Positions 9,407 through 19,704 are shown, counted from the stretch's first letter. The stretch: DNA of 64,000 nucleotides from Gammaproteobacteria bacterium (GCA_029880545.1 JAOUOD010000001.1:124001-188000), one strand, 5' to 3'. Notes: generated from the sequence alone by a model not told the origin. Program-made: numbers and translations.

Positions 9407-11941
9407 CTATTTGCCGCTCTTGTCCCTGTCGCCCAGGCCGTAACGTTCAATCTTGTAGTGCAGTGTGTTGGGCTTGAGGCCCAGCTGGCGCGCGGCCTTG
9501 GATTTGTTGCCACTACATTGCTCAAGGGCCCGGGCTATGATATCGGCTTCAAAGCGGGCTACCTGCTGATCCAGTGTATGGGTATCCATATCAACGCTGG
9601 TGATGGCCTCATCCGATTGTCCCTGCAGTTGTTCATCCAGCATGACAAACACCCGGTTTTTCAGCCTGTGAAGCGAGTCAATATCGGTGGCATTAATGAT
9701 TGTCTGGGCATCGCCCTGCGACAGGTAACGGTTGCCATTGGCCTGCAAATTGTATTGCAGCGTGTAGTAGTGAATCAGTAATGGCAGATCATCCTTGCAC
9801 CGGAACAGTTCCGGAATATTGACCAAAACAATGCTGTCGCCAAGCGCTTCCGCGGCAACGGGTGAAATATTCAGCACCAGGCGTACCGACGTGTAGCGTC
9901 GGGCGAGGTCAACGAGCCTGCGAACCTGTTCTCGAGTGGGGCTGATCATTTCAATGAACAAGGTGGCCAGCTTCTTGTCAGAGAACCTTGATTCAACGCG
10001 TTCCAGCCAGTCTTGCTGGTTACAGCATTCGAGCGCCACGAACCCGGAATCAGCGCCATGCTCGTCATGTATGTGACGGGTGATAGCCATGGCGCGCAAA
10101 GGCTCCTTGCTGATGAGTGCAACCGGCTCGTGGAAACCTATATGACTTCTTACCTGGTCCATCGTGTCCCTCATGAGCTTGGATCGAATGACGAGCGGGT
10201 AGTCGGGATACGGGATGGACGCGGTGAACCGGATCAGCTTGGCCAGGGCGTGGCTTCGGCGGGCGAGGCGCTCGGGCTTGGCGCCGGGTTCGATCAGCTC
10301 GACGATGCCGCCGCGCATCAGGTTACTCAGTCGTTGCTTGATGGCGGAAACGGCTTCTCCATAAAACAGGAAGGCATGACTTCGGTTGTGGTCCTGCAGC
10401 ATTTGCCGCAATTTCTTTTCGATGTTGGCGCTGAGAGTATCAATATGCGCCAGCAATACATCGGGTTGGGCCTGTCGGGCGAAGCCGGCGGATGACAGGC
10501 CAGCATAGGTTTCCAGCTGGGTGTACTGGTTCTTGAGTACGGCAATCGCCTGTCGATCCCTGGACAGCATGGTGATACTGATATTAAGTGCCGCGGTCTC
10601 AGGTGTCGGTACCAGGCTGATGGAGTCCGCCGGTTGCTGGTTAATGAGTTGCCGGTTTTCCTGTTCCAGTTGCTGTCTCTCGGTCTGAACGGAGCCCAGT
10701 TGCTGTTCAAGCTTGATTCGCTGGATTTCAGATTGACGCAGGGCGCGGGCAGTATCGGCCAACTGTGTCCGGATAGTCAGCATCTTGTCGAGGAACAGTT
10801 CCGCCATTTTGTCGAACAGCTCTTCCACCAGCTGGAAATCCAGTGGCGTGTAGACGGTGTTGCTGAACGAGTCACCCAGTAACAACCAGCCGGAAGCGTG
10901 TTCACTGTGCGGAAAAAATGGCACCACAGCCGCGATTCCGTGGCGTTTCATGACCTGGTGCAGCGACGGGTGCACTGATTCAATTTCCCTGGCAATCATG
11001 ATGTGGTCAATACTGGCCAGGCTTGTGCGTGGCAGTCCTGCCATGTGCGAGGCGTTGCCCGCGGCCAGCACCTGCTTGTTGCCGGTAATCAGCGCGACCG
11101 GGCAACGCAGCGTATCCGATACGCGGTGAATGACATCTTCAGCAGAGTTCAGATCGGCAATTTCGGAAATCATGTTACGCATGCGTCGGTAAAAGGACGT
11201 TTTGCGTTTGCGTACGCGGGTGCCCGGAATATAGAACTGGATGTCAAACAGTCGATGCTGATGGATTGCGTATGCAGTCACCATCAGGAAGAAAGTGGTG
11301 GCAACAGGCAGGGTAATGGCGGTGTTGAATTTCAGGATGCCGATTCGCAGCGCTACGGCCACCGATATGCCGACGAGTATGGCCGGGACAATTCCCAGAA
11401 GTACTGTAGTCAGGCGCAAGCGTTGCGATTCGCTTTCGGTGTTACGGGCGCCGTGGTACAGGATTCCGATGCCCACGAGGCAGTTACCCAGGGTGAATAT
11501 TTCGTACAGCACCCACAGTGGGCCGGCTACGCGACTGACACTGGGTCCAACCCGCATCACGTCGGCGACAACCAGGTTGGTGGTGAGCATCAGTGCGAGA
11601 ATAACGACAAAGCCGATATAGACCAGGAGCGGCACCAGCCAGGCAGGATGGTCCCGGCGGTCCGAGAAAGTCAGCGCAATGGCAAAATGGATAAATATCG
11701 CTGTGCCCAGCAGGATGCTTGATGCAATGATGTAGTAGGCGATTCGCGGGATTTCGCCATTGGCCAGGGTAAAAAAGTGACTGATTTCAGCAATATTATG
11801 CAGCCCGAAAGCCAATAGCAGCGCCAGGTACAGCATGGTCTGTAAACCGACGTGCCCCGACTGGCGTGCATACAGGTAAATACCGCCCTTTATTAACAGG
11901 GCGATGCCAGCGGGTATGCTTAGCAAATACGGATCGAGCAT
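9407..11941 (-). CDS. Membrane-anchored Fis-type regulator with degenerate AAA+ domain
   Basis: The 844-residue protein combines parts rarely found in one chain. Residues 1-235 hold about seven hydrophobic segments like the 7TM sensor region of histidine kinases. A GAF-like region follows (about 255-390), then a Gln/Glu-rich coiled coil (about 395-440). Residues 590-760 align with the sigma-54 activator AAA+ core. The C terminus is a Fis-type helix-turn-helix (ALEQCSGNKSKAARQLGLK, about 808-830). The Walker A site reads LISKEPLRAM instead of a GESGTGKE-like loop, and no GAFTGA motif exists, so it probably cannot hydrolyse ATP or remodel sigma-54 holoenzyme. A membrane-bound DNA-binding repressor or activator is more likely. 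It lies between fadL and fadE, whose products it may sense or control (inference). Confidence 0.8.
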   Translation of the reverse strand: MLDPYLLSIPAGIALLIKGGIYLYARQSGHVGLQTMLYLALLLAFGLHNIAEISHFFTLANGEIPRIAYYIIASSILLGTAIFIHFAIALTFSDRRDHPAWLVPLLVYIGFVVILALMLTTNLVVADVMRVGPSVSRVAGPLWVLYEIFTLGNCLVGIGILYHGARNTESESQRLRLTTVLLGIVPAILVGISVAVALRIGILKFNTAITLPVATTFFLMVTAYAIHQHRLFDIQFYIPGTRVRKRKTSFYRRMRNMISEIADLNSAEDVIHRVSDTLRCPVALITGNKQVLAAGNASHMAGLPRTSLASIDHIMIAREIESVHPSLHQVMKRHGIAAVVPFFPHSEHASGWLLLGDSFSNTVYTPLDFQLVEELFDKMAELFLDKMLTIRTQLADTARALRQSEIQRIKLEQQLGSVQTERQQLEQENRQLINQQPADSISLVPTPETAALNISITMLSRDRQAIAVLKNQYTQLETYAGLSSAGFARQAQPDVLLAHIDTLSANIEKKLRQMLQDHNRSHAFLFYGEAVSAIKQRLSNLMRGGIVELIEPGAKPERLARRSHALAKLIRFTASIPYPDYPLVIRSKLMRDTMDQVRSHIGFHEPVALISKEPLRAMAITRHIHDEHGADSGFVALECCNQQDWLERVESRFSDKKLATLFIEMISPTREQVRRLVDLARRYTSVRLVLNISPVAAEALGDSIVLVNIPELFRCKDDLPLLIHYYTLQYNLQANGNRYLSQGDAQTIINATDIDSLHRLKNRVFVMLDEQLQGQSDEAITSVDMDTHTLDQQVARFEADIIARALEQCSGNKSKAARQLGLKPNTLHYKIERYGLGDRDKSGK

Positions 11942-11967
11942 GGGTACAGCTTCAGTCTGAACGATTT

Positions 11968-11980
11968 GATAATCATTATC
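11968..11980. promoter_or_regulatory. Fur-box-like palindrome
   Basis: The perfect palindrome GATAATCATTATC equals two of the three hexamers of the classical Fur box. It lies 27 bp upstream of the regulator start (11941) and about 210 bp upstream of fadE. The third hexamer does not match, so the site is only a candidate. Confidence 0.4.
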
Positions 11981-12188
11981 TTCTCATACCCGGGAAACCG
12001 GGAATAGGCGTACTTTGAAGTTATATTTACCTCTAGTTTTAGACGGTTTTTCTCCTATCGCGCGTTTGGTGTAAAAAATTGTGTTTTGATGAATTTTTTA
12101 TGTAATTAATTGATCTATGAGAGTGCATTTTGTTAGCAGGCCTATCTAAAATAGAAACATAACATTTCTCAGGAAGGAGGGTAGCAAC

Positions 12189-14618
12189 ATGGCAGTGCTG
12201 ACCTGGATCGTCGCAATAATGGCTGGCCTCTGGGTGTTGGCATACTTGCGGCTGCCTTTGCTGGTGTCCAGCGCCGTACTGGCAGCAGGGTTAGCGGGCA
12301 TTACGCTGCTTATCCCGGTTTCGCCGGTTATGCTTTACGGGGCCTGGACAATATTTATTGTTATTGTCATCCCGCTTAATATTCCCTTTCTCAGGAGATG
12401 GCTGATCAGCGACAAGGTATTCGCCTTGTTCCGCAAGATTTTGCCAAAAATGTCACAAACCGAGCGCGAAGCACTGGAAGCCGGATCCGTCTGGTGGGAT
12501 GCCGAGCTGTTTTCCGGTCGGCCGCGTTGGCAGAATTTGTTCAAAACCCCGGAGCCGGCATTATCCGCGGAAGAGCAGGCGTTTCTGGACGGGCCTGTAG
12601 ATGAATTATGCCGGATGATTGATGACTGGCAGATCAATCATGAGCTGATGGACCTGTCGCCGGAAATCTGGGCATTTCTCAAGCAGCACAAGTTTTTCGG
12701 CATGATTATTCCGACTCGTTACGGCGGGCTCGGGTTTTCAGCCTTGGCGCATTCGTCTGTAGTTATGAAAATCGCCAGCCGCAGTATCACGGCGGCAGTG
12801 ACAGTTATGGTGCCTAATTCACTGGGCCCGGCTGAACTGCTGCTGCACTACGGAACCGACGAACAGCGCGATCATTACCTGCCAAAATTGGCTAGCGGCG
12901 AGGACGTGCCGTGTTTTGCCCTGACCGGGCCGGAAGCCGGTTCGGATGCCGGGGCTATGCCCGACAACGGTGTGGTCTGCAAGGGCGTGTTCGAAGGCAA
13001 GGACGATGTGCTTGGGATCCGGCTGAACTGGGACAAGCGCTATATCACCCTGGGCCCGGTAGCAACCTTGCTGGGTCTGGCGTTCAAACTCTATGACCCT
13101 GACCACTTGCTGGGTGATCAGGAGGAGCTGGGCATAACAGTGGCACTAATCCCGGTTACTACTCCCGGTATTACCATCGGTCGCCGCCATAACCCGTTGA
13201 ATATCATGTTCCAGAATGGCCCGAACCAGGGCAAGGATGTGTTTATCCCGATCGAATGGGTCATCGGCGGCCGTGCCCGCGTCGGCGAAGGTTGGCGCAT
13301 GTTGATGGAGAGCCTGGCAGCCGGACGCTCCATTTCGTTGCCGGCGCTTTCTACCGGTGCCGGCAAAGTCTGCTCACGGTCGGTGGGCGCTTATGCCCGT
13401 ATACGGCGCCAGTTCAATATGCCTATCGGCAAGTTTGAAGGCGTGGAAGAAGCGCTGGCGCGTATCGGCGGCTTTGCCTACATGATGGATGCAGCCAGAA
13501 CCTTGACGGCGGGAGCCGTGGACCGCGGAGAAAAACCGTCGGTGTTGTCGGCCATCGTCAAGTACCAGCTTACCGAGCATATGCGCAAGGTGGTGAATGA
13601 TGCCATGGACATTCGCGGCGGATCGGGCATCAGCATGGGTCCGCTGAACGTGTTGGGCCGCACTTACCAGGCTTTGCCCATCAGCATCACCGTGGAAGGC
13701 GCCAACATCCTGACCCGATCGCTGATTATTTACGGCCAGGGCGCCATCCGGTGTCACCCGTATGTATTCAGCGAAATGCAGGCGGTGGCCAATGAAGACA
13801 GGCAAGCAGGTGCGCGTGACTTTGATCGTGCGCTGTGGGGCCATATTGGCTTCACTATCAGCAATGCAGCGCGATCGTTTCTGCTGGGCATTACTTCGGC
13901 AGTGTTGGTGCCGAGGCCGGTGGGCGGCATCTCCGGCCGCTTTTGTCAGCACTTCAGCCGTATCAGTGCGGCGTTTGCCTTTTGTTCTGATGTGGCCATG
14001 TTGGTGCTGGGTGGTTCGCTGAAGCGACGCGAAAAACTCTCCGGTCGATTTGCTGATGTGCTCAGCCAGATGTACCTGGCCTCTGCGGTGCTGAAGCGGT
14101 TTCATGACCAGGGCAGTCCGCCGGACGACCTGCCGTTTGTGAAATGGTACTGCTACCTGGCACTGTATCGTTGCCAGGAAGCGCTGGATGGGGTGATTCG
14201 TAATTTTCCCAGCAAGCCGGTAGGCTGGATCATGCGCCTGGTGGTGTTCCCGGTGGGCAAGTGGTTTTTTGAGCCCGGTGACCGCCTGGGCCACAAGATC
14301 GCCACCACCCTGCTTGAGCCTTCCGAGGCGCGCGATCGTTTGACCGAGGGTGTATTTGTTTCCAATGATGCCAATGATGCCATGGGTCGCGTTGAAGTGG
14401 CCCTGCCCAAGGTAATTGCAGCCGAAGAAGCCACGAAAAAACTGCGCAAGGCTGATATCGGCTATGAATATCGTGCGCTCAAGGACCTGGAAGGTCTGAT
14501 TGACGAGGCGCTTAAACGAGGAGTGATTGATGCCAGTGAAGCACAGCTGGTTCGTGCAGGAGATGAAGCTCGCCGGTCCGTGGTTCGGGTCGATGATTTT
14601 CCGCAGGATATGAATTAA
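12189..14618 (+). CDS. fadE: Acyl-CoA dehydrogenase FadE type
   Basis: The 809-residue flavoenzyme carries out the first step of beta-oxidation, oxidising acyl-CoA to enoyl-CoA. Its length matches the long FadE class (about 814 residues in E. coli). Two hydrophobic segments in the first 75 residues suggest membrane attachment. The ACD core begins near residue 145, with the substrate/FAD motif CFALTGPEAGSDAG (about 239-252) and VEGANILTRSLIIYGQG near 500-516. The ribosome-binding site is AAGGAGG. It leads a plus-strand run of fad genes ending at 20103. Confidence 0.95.
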   Translation: MAVLTWIVAIMAGLWVLAYLRLPLLVSSAVLAAGLAGITLLIPVSPVMLYGAWTIFIVIVIPLNIPFLRRWLISDKVFALFRKILPKMSQTEREALEAGSVWWDAELFSGRPRWQNLFKTPEPALSAEEQAFLDGPVDELCRMIDDWQINHELMDLSPEIWAFLKQHKFFGMIIPTRYGGLGFSALAHSSVVMKIASRSITAAVTVMVPNSLGPAELLLHYGTDEQRDHYLPKLASGEDVPCFALTGPEAGSDAGAMPDNGVVCKGVFEGKDDVLGIRLNWDKRYITLGPVATLLGLAFKLYDPDHLLGDQEELGITVALIPVTTPGITIGRRHNPLNIMFQNGPNQGKDVFIPIEWVIGGRARVGEGWRMLMESLAAGRSISLPALSTGAGKVCSRSVGAYARIRRQFNMPIGKFEGVEEALARIGGFAYMMDAARTLTAGAVDRGEKPSVLSAIVKYQLTEHMRKVVNDAMDIRGGSGISMGPLNVLGRTYQALPISITVEGANILTRSLIIYGQGAIRCHPYVFSEMQAVANEDRQAGARDFDRALWGHIGFTISNAARSFLLGITSAVLVPRPVGGISGRFCQHFSRISAAFAFCSDVAMLVLGGSLKRREKLSGRFADVLSQMYLASAVLKRFHDQGSPPDDLPFVKWYCYLALYRCQEALDGVIRNFPSKPVGWIMRLVVFPVGKWFFEPGDRLGHKIATTLLEPSEARDRLTEGVFVSNDANDAMGRVEVALPKVIAAEEATKKLRKADIGYEYRALKDLEGLIDEALKRGVIDASEAQLVRAGDEARRSVVRVDDFPQDMN

Positions 14619-14665
14619 CCGATCCAGTCATTCCGTACAGTTGACCTGAATAAAAGGAGCCAAGC

Positions 14666-15967
14666 ATGGCAAAAGCAAAAAAGGTCTTTGTAGTAGATGG
14701 AGCGCGCACACCCTTTCTGAAGGCGCGGGGCCAGACCGGGCCTTTCAGTGCCGCAGACCTTGCCGTGGCTGCTGCCCGCCCGGTACTGGCGCGCATGCCA
14801 TTTGAACCGGAAAGCATCGATGAAGTTGTTATTGGTTGTGTCATTCCGTCGCCGAACGAGGCGAACATTGCGCGTATCATCAGCCTCAGGCTTGGTTGTG
14901 GCAAATCCACACCAGCTCATACCGTGCAGCGCAATTGCGCATCGGGCCTGCAGGCAGTAGCGACCGGGCGCGAACGTATACTTCTTGGTTATTCTGACCT
15001 GGTACTTTGTGGTGGCACGGAGTCCATGAGCCGGGCACCAATCCAGTGGAATACGGCCATGGTGAACTGGTTGTCCACGCTGATGCGCGCGCGCAACCCG
15101 GTGCAGCGACTGGGCGCGATTGCTGCCCTGAGACCGTCCTACCTGAAGCCGGTGATCACGCTGTTGTTCGGCTTGAGTGACCCGCTGGTCAAGTTGTCCA
15201 TGGGCCAGACCGCCGAGATCATTGCTCATCGATTTGGAGTTGGTCGCGAACAACAGGATGCTTTCGCCCTGCGCAGTCACCAGTTGCTGGCCGAAGCGTA
15301 CGAAGCCGGGCACATGAGCGGGGAAATCGAGCCACTTTACGACAGCCGGGGCAATGTCTTGCGCGAGGATGACGGTTTGCGCCGGGATTCATCGACAGAA
15401 GCATTGGCGAAACTGCGGCCGGTATTCGATCGGAAGTTTGGCAGTGTCACCTCGGGTAACAGTTCGCAGATCACGGATGGCGCGGCGATGTTGTTACTGG
15501 CCAGCGATTCGGCTGTTGAGAAATACAATTTGCCAGTGCTGGGTGAATTGCTGGATCACGAATGGGCTGGTGTTGATCCGAGTCAGATGGGGCTGGGCCC
15601 GGTTCATGCGGTGGCCGGCCTGCTCAGGCGCAATAAACTGAAAATGAGTGATCTCGATCAGATGGAGCTTAACGAGGCTTTTGCCGGCCAGGTATTGGCC
15701 TGCCAGGCGGCCTGGGCCGACAAGCAATACGCGGTGGATGAACTGGGATTGAAATCCGCGCCAGGCAGTATGAATGAGGCGCATCTGAATCCGGAAGGCG
15801 GGGCAATTGCTTGTGGTCACCCGGTTGGTGCATCCGGCGCGCGCCTGGTATTACACCTGCTGCACGCGCTCAAGCGCCGTGGTGGTGGCCAGGGAGTGGC
15901 AACACTGTGCATTGGCGGCGGCCAGGGTGGCGCCATGCTGGTCAGGGTGGAAGGAGGTGCGCAATGA
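14666..15967 (+). CDS. fadI: 3-ketoacyl-CoA thiolase
   Basis: The 433-residue thiolase cleaves 3-ketoacyl-CoA to acetyl-CoA and a shortened acyl-CoA. The nucleophilic cysteine is C91 in VQRNCASGLQA. The second active-site region is CGHPVGASGAR, and the C-terminal cysteine lies in LCIGGGQGG. Length and sequence fit the FadI type. Its stop codon overlaps the fadJ start by 4 bp, as expected for subunits of one complex. A ribosome-binding site (AAGGAG) precedes the ATG. Confidence 0.95.
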   Translation: MAKAKKVFVVDGARTPFLKARGQTGPFSAADLAVAAARPVLARMPFEPESIDEVVIGCVIPSPNEANIARIISLRLGCGKSTPAHTVQRNCASGLQAVATGRERILLGYSDLVLCGGTESMSRAPIQWNTAMVNWLSTLMRARNPVQRLGAIAALRPSYLKPVITLLFGLSDPLVKLSMGQTAEIIAHRFGVGREQQDAFALRSHQLLAEAYEAGHMSGEIEPLYDSRGNVLREDDGLRRDSSTEALAKLRPVFDRKFGSVTSGNSSQITDGAAMLLLASDSAVEKYNLPVLGELLDHEWAGVDPSQMGLGPVHAVAGLLRRNKLKMSDLDQMELNEAFAGQVLACQAAWADKQYAVDELGLKSAPGSMNEAHLNPEGGAIACGHPVGASGARLVLHLLHALKRRGGGQGVATLCIGGGQGGAMLVRVEGGAQ

Positions 15968-17973
15968 GCAAGCACTGGAAACGCGAAGATCAGGCCAGCT
16001 ACTCGATAATCACGCTGGACATGGCTGACGGGTCAGCCAACGTACTCGGATACGAGGTACTCAATGAACTGGATGAAATGCTGGCTGAGTTGGAAACCAA
16101 TATGCCGGCAGGGCTGGTAATTCGTTCGGGCAAGCAAAACGGTTTTATCTACGGTGCCAACGTCAAGGAATTTACCAATATTGACTCGCCCGACAAGGCA
16201 GCCGAACTGGCGGCGCGCGGCCAGGCGATATTCGCGCGCCTTGAGCGTTTACGTTGCCCGACAGTTGCCGTGATTCACGGTCAGTGCCTGGGTGGTGGTA
16301 CCGAGCTGGCACTGGCCTGTAACTACCGCGTGATGCGTGATGATCCTGGTACCCGTATTGGACTACCCGAAGTCATGCTCGGCATTAATCCCGGTTTTGG
16401 CGGGACTGTGCGCTTGCCGAAACTGGTCGGCGCGCCCGCGGCCATGGACATGATGCTCACCGGTCGGGCAATGCCGGGCAAGCTGGCGCGAAAAATCGGC
16501 CTCGTCGACGAGGTCGTGCCTGAGCGCTACCTGATGCAGGCGGCCACGACGTTGCTGACCAAAAGACCGCGGCATAGGCTGGCGTTGTGGAAGCGTGCAC
16601 TGGGTTTGCCCGGCGCGCGTAACCTGGTTGCCGGCGCGCTTGAAAAGAAGGTCAGGCAAAAAGCCAACCCGGATCATTACCCGGCACCCTATCGAATCAT
16701 TGATTTGTGGCGCAGCGGTTCCGCTTATGCACAAGAAGCCACATCCCTGGGTGAATTGCTCACCGGCAGGACCAGCCGAAACCTGGTCAGGGTATTTCTG
16801 TTAAGCGAAGAGCTGAAACGCAAGGGCCGCGCCGTTGACCACAACATCAAGCACGTTCACGTGATCGGTGCCGGCGTGATGGGCGGCGATATTGCGGCCT
16901 GGGCAGCCCATAAAGGATTCTCGGTCAGTCTGCAGGATCGTTCTGCCGAGGCTATCGGTCGTGCCATGAAGCGTGCCAACGACTTCTATCAAAAGAAATA
17001 TCGGAAGGACTCGCGCCAGGTGGAAGCTGCCATGGATCGCCTGATGCCGGATCTCAATGGCGACGGCTTGCGTCGGGCGGATCTTGTTGTCGAAGCCATT
17101 ATCGAGAATGAGGCGGCCAAGCAGGGTTTATTCAAGGACGTCGAAAAGAAGGTTAAACCCGATTGTGTATTGGCGACCAATACGTCAAGTATCCCGCTGG
17201 AAATCATTGGTGAGGCGCTCGAGGATCCATCGCGCCTTGTCGGGCTGCACTTTTTTAACCCGGTAGCCAAGATGCAATTGGTCGAAATCGTGCGCGGTGC
17301 CCAGACCAGTGATGATGTTATGGCGCGGGCTCGGTCGTTTACCACCAGTCTGGAACGGTTGCCGCTGGATGTGAAAAGCAGTCCGGGGTTCCTGGTGAAC
17401 CGGATTTTGATGCCTTACCTGATTGAAGCCATGATCCTGCACCAGGAAGGCGTTCCGTTGGCCGAGATTGACCAGGCGGCAGTGGACTTTGGTATGCCCA
17501 TGGGACCAATTCATCTTGCCGACACCGTGGGTTTGGACATTTGTCTGTCTGTTGCCCAGGAGTTGTCTGGCCCCCTGGGAATTACTGTGCCGGATGGCTT
17601 GAAGCAAATGGTCGATACAGGCAAGCTTGGCAGGAAATCCGGCGAGGGATTCTATCAATATAAAAAGGGTCAACCGGTCAGAACAAAGACCGGAAACAGC
17701 AGTGCAATACCCGTCTCCGAACGACTGATACTGCGACTGCTTAACGAGGCCATGGCCTGTTTGCGTGAACAGGTTGTCGATAGCGCAGACGAGGTTGATG
17801 CCGGCATGGTTTATGGCACCGGTTTTGCGCCTTTCCTGGGTGGACCGATGCATTATGCAGGCAGCATGGGTGCGGCCGGCATCAGTCATAGCCTGGGCCG
17901 TCTTGCAGATGAATATGGGGAGCGTTTCAAACCGGATACCGGCTGGGACAGCAACAGCTTGCCGGCGATCTAG
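15964..17973 (+). CDS. fadJ: Fatty-acid oxidation multifunctional subunit (enoyl-CoA hydratase / 3-hydroxyacyl-CoA dehydrogenase)
   Basis: The 669-residue protein fuses a crotonase domain to a 3-hydroxyacyl-CoA dehydrogenase. The hydratase glutamates lie in CLGGGTELALAC (about 102-113) and GLPEVMLGINPGFGG (about 135-149). The NAD-binding loop is VIGAGVMGGDIAAW near residue 300, and the dehydrogenase histidine is in LHFFNPVAKM. It is about 45-60 residues shorter than E. coli FadB/FadJ, mainly in linker regions. A longer frame from 15811 would run inside fadI, so the coupled ATG at 15964 is chosen. Confidence 0.94.
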   Translation: MSKHWKREDQASYSIITLDMADGSANVLGYEVLNELDEMLAELETNMPAGLVIRSGKQNGFIYGANVKEFTNIDSPDKAAELAARGQAIFARLERLRCPTVAVIHGQCLGGGTELALACNYRVMRDDPGTRIGLPEVMLGINPGFGGTVRLPKLVGAPAAMDMMLTGRAMPGKLARKIGLVDEVVPERYLMQAATTLLTKRPRHRLALWKRALGLPGARNLVAGALEKKVRQKANPDHYPAPYRIIDLWRSGSAYAQEATSLGELLTGRTSRNLVRVFLLSEELKRKGRAVDHNIKHVHVIGAGVMGGDIAAWAAHKGFSVSLQDRSAEAIGRAMKRANDFYQKKYRKDSRQVEAAMDRLMPDLNGDGLRRADLVVEAIIENEAAKQGLFKDVEKKVKPDCVLATNTSSIPLEIIGEALEDPSRLVGLHFFNPVAKMQLVEIVRGAQTSDDVMARARSFTTSLERLPLDVKSSPGFLVNRILMPYLIEAMILHQEGVPLAEIDQAAVDFGMPMGPIHLADTVGLDICLSVAQELSGPLGITVPDGLKQMVDTGKLGRKSGEGFYQYKKGQPVRTKTGNSSAIPVSERLILRLLNEAMACLREQVVDSADEVDAGMVYGTGFAPFLGGPMHYAGSMGAAGISHSLGRLADEYGERFKPDTGWDSNSLPAI

Positions 17974-18003
17974 GAGCTGAAGCACAAGGGGATGGAGCAA
18001 ATC

Positions 18004-19674
18004 ATGAGAATAGAACAAGCAAAAAATGTTTCTGACATTCTGCGTCAGCGCTTGGCAGTGGACGGGAATCGGCCGTCGTATCGCCAGTTTGGGGATGGTC
18101 AATGGCAGGAAATAAGCTGGAACGAATTTGGTCAACTGGTGGCGCGATGGCAGGCAGCTTTCAGGAAAGAAAATCTGCAAGCAGGTGATCGCGTTGCCAT
18201 ATGTCTGAAAAACTGCATCGAGTGGGTGGCGTTTGACCAGGCCGCCATGGGCCTTGGACTGGTTACGGTGCCGCTGTTTTATAATGATCGACCGGATAAC
18301 ATGGCATGGTGCATGAATGATGCCGGTGTCAGGCTCATGGTCATAGGCGATGGTTCCTTGTGGCCGGAAATTGCCCGGATTCCCACCAAGATTGAGCGCG
18401 TGGTGTGCGTCGAAGGCAAGTGTGAAGATGCCAAGGTCGTGCCACTGAAGAACTGGTTGCCGAATACAGCCGGTGATATCCAGTACAGTGCTGCCGGTGA
18501 TGATGATTTGCTGACCATTGTCTATACATCAGGTACTACCGGCAGGCCGAAAGGCGTCATGCTTACCCATGGCAACCTGGTAACCAATACCCTGTCACTG
18601 ACCAATGCCTGTCCGGAGATCGTTGAAGGCGACCGGTTCCTGTCATTCCTGCCGTTATCACACATGCTCGAGCGCACGGTCGGATACTATGTCGCCATGA
18701 CCGTTGGCGCGCCGGTGACTTTTGCCCGCAGCGTGCTTGATCTTGCCGAGGATATGGTGACGCAAAAGCCGACGATCATGGTATGCGTGCCACGAATTTT
18801 CGAACGTGTTTATGGCAAGGTACAGGAAGGCCTGGCAACCAGTGCCCTGAAGCCCAAGCTGTTTAATGCCGCGGTGGCCATGGGTTGGCGCAAGTTTCGC
18901 CAGCAGCGTCGCTGGTATGATTACCTGTTTTATCCATTGCTCGATGTGTTGGTTGGCAAGAAACTGCGAGGTCGCCTGGGTGGACGCATACGATACATTC
19001 TGCTCGGTGGCGCGCCAATGGCGCCGCACCTGTTCGAGACCTTCATGGGCCTGGGCCTGACATTCCTGCACGGTTATGGCCTGACGGAAACTTCGCCGGC
19101 GGTGTGCTTTAACCGGGTTACCGACAACGAGCCATTTTCTGTCGGCAAGCCGCTTGTTGGTGTCGAGGTCAAAACTACCGATGTTGGCGAACTGCTGGTT
19201 CGTGGGCACAATATCATGAAGGGTTACTGGAATAATGAGGAGGCTACCGCCGCCGCCATCGACAGCGATGGCTGGTTCCATACGGGCGATGTGGTGGAGA
19301 TTCGCGAAGGCCGGATTTATATCACTGGTCGTGTGAAAGATATTATTGTCATGTCCAATGGCGAAAAGGTGCCGCCAGGTGATATCGAGCAGGCAATCCT
19401 GTCTGATGCGGTATTTGAGCAGGTGATGCTGGTAGGCGAGGGTCGCCCCAGGTTGACCTTGGTGTGTGTCAGCCAGAACAATAATGTCGATGAATTGATC
19501 GAACGCGCCAATGCCAGGTTATCCAGTTTTCCCGGCTACGCGAAAATTGCTGCGGTCACCGTGGTTTCGGAGCCGTGGACCGTGGAAAACGGGTTGCTGA
19601 CACCGACCATGAAACTGAAGCGAAATGTTATGGAGCAACGATTCGCCAACGAGATTGAGAGCATGTATTCTTGA
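18004..19674 (+). CDS. Long-chain acyl-CoA synthetase (AMP-forming)
   Basis: The 556-residue protein activates fatty acids to acyl-CoA for the pathway above. The ATP/AMP signature YTSGTTGRPKGVMLTHG lies at about residues 174-190, followed by GYGLTETSP and the hinge region GWFHTGDVVEI, with ITGRVKDIIVMSNGEKV near the end. The sequence resembles the FAA1/COG1022 branch more than E. coli FadD. An in-frame ATG at 17992 is possible, but GGAG lies 7 nt before 18004. It follows fadJ after about 30 bp, so it belongs to the fad operon. Confidence 0.92.
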   Translation: MRIEQAKNVSDILRQRLAVDGNRPSYRQFGDGQWQEISWNEFGQLVARWQAAFRKENLQAGDRVAICLKNCIEWVAFDQAAMGLGLVTVPLFYNDRPDNMAWCMNDAGVRLMVIGDGSLWPEIARIPTKIERVVCVEGKCEDAKVVPLKNWLPNTAGDIQYSAAGDDDLLTIVYTSGTTGRPKGVMLTHGNLVTNTLSLTNACPEIVEGDRFLSFLPLSHMLERTVGYYVAMTVGAPVTFARSVLDLAEDMVTQKPTIMVCVPRIFERVYGKVQEGLATSALKPKLFNAAVAMGWRKFRQQRRWYDYLFYPLLDVLVGKKLRGRLGGRIRYILLGGAPMAPHLFETFMGLGLTFLHGYGLTETSPAVCFNRVTDNEPFSVGKPLVGVEVKTTDVGELLVRGHNIMKGYWNNEEATAAAIDSDGWFHTGDVVEIREGRIYITGRVKDIIVMSNGEKVPPGDIEQAILSDAVFEQVMLVGEGRPRLTLVCVSQNNNVDELIERANARLSSFPGYAKIAAVTVVSEPWTVENGLLTPTMKLKRNVMEQRFANEIESMYS

Positions 19675-19704
19675 TCAAAGCTCGGTACGGAATGAGGAGG
19701 TATT

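Noticed and set aside
10013-10495. Plus-strand frame inside the regulator gene
   Set aside because: It is an antisense shadow of the conserved minus-strand gene.
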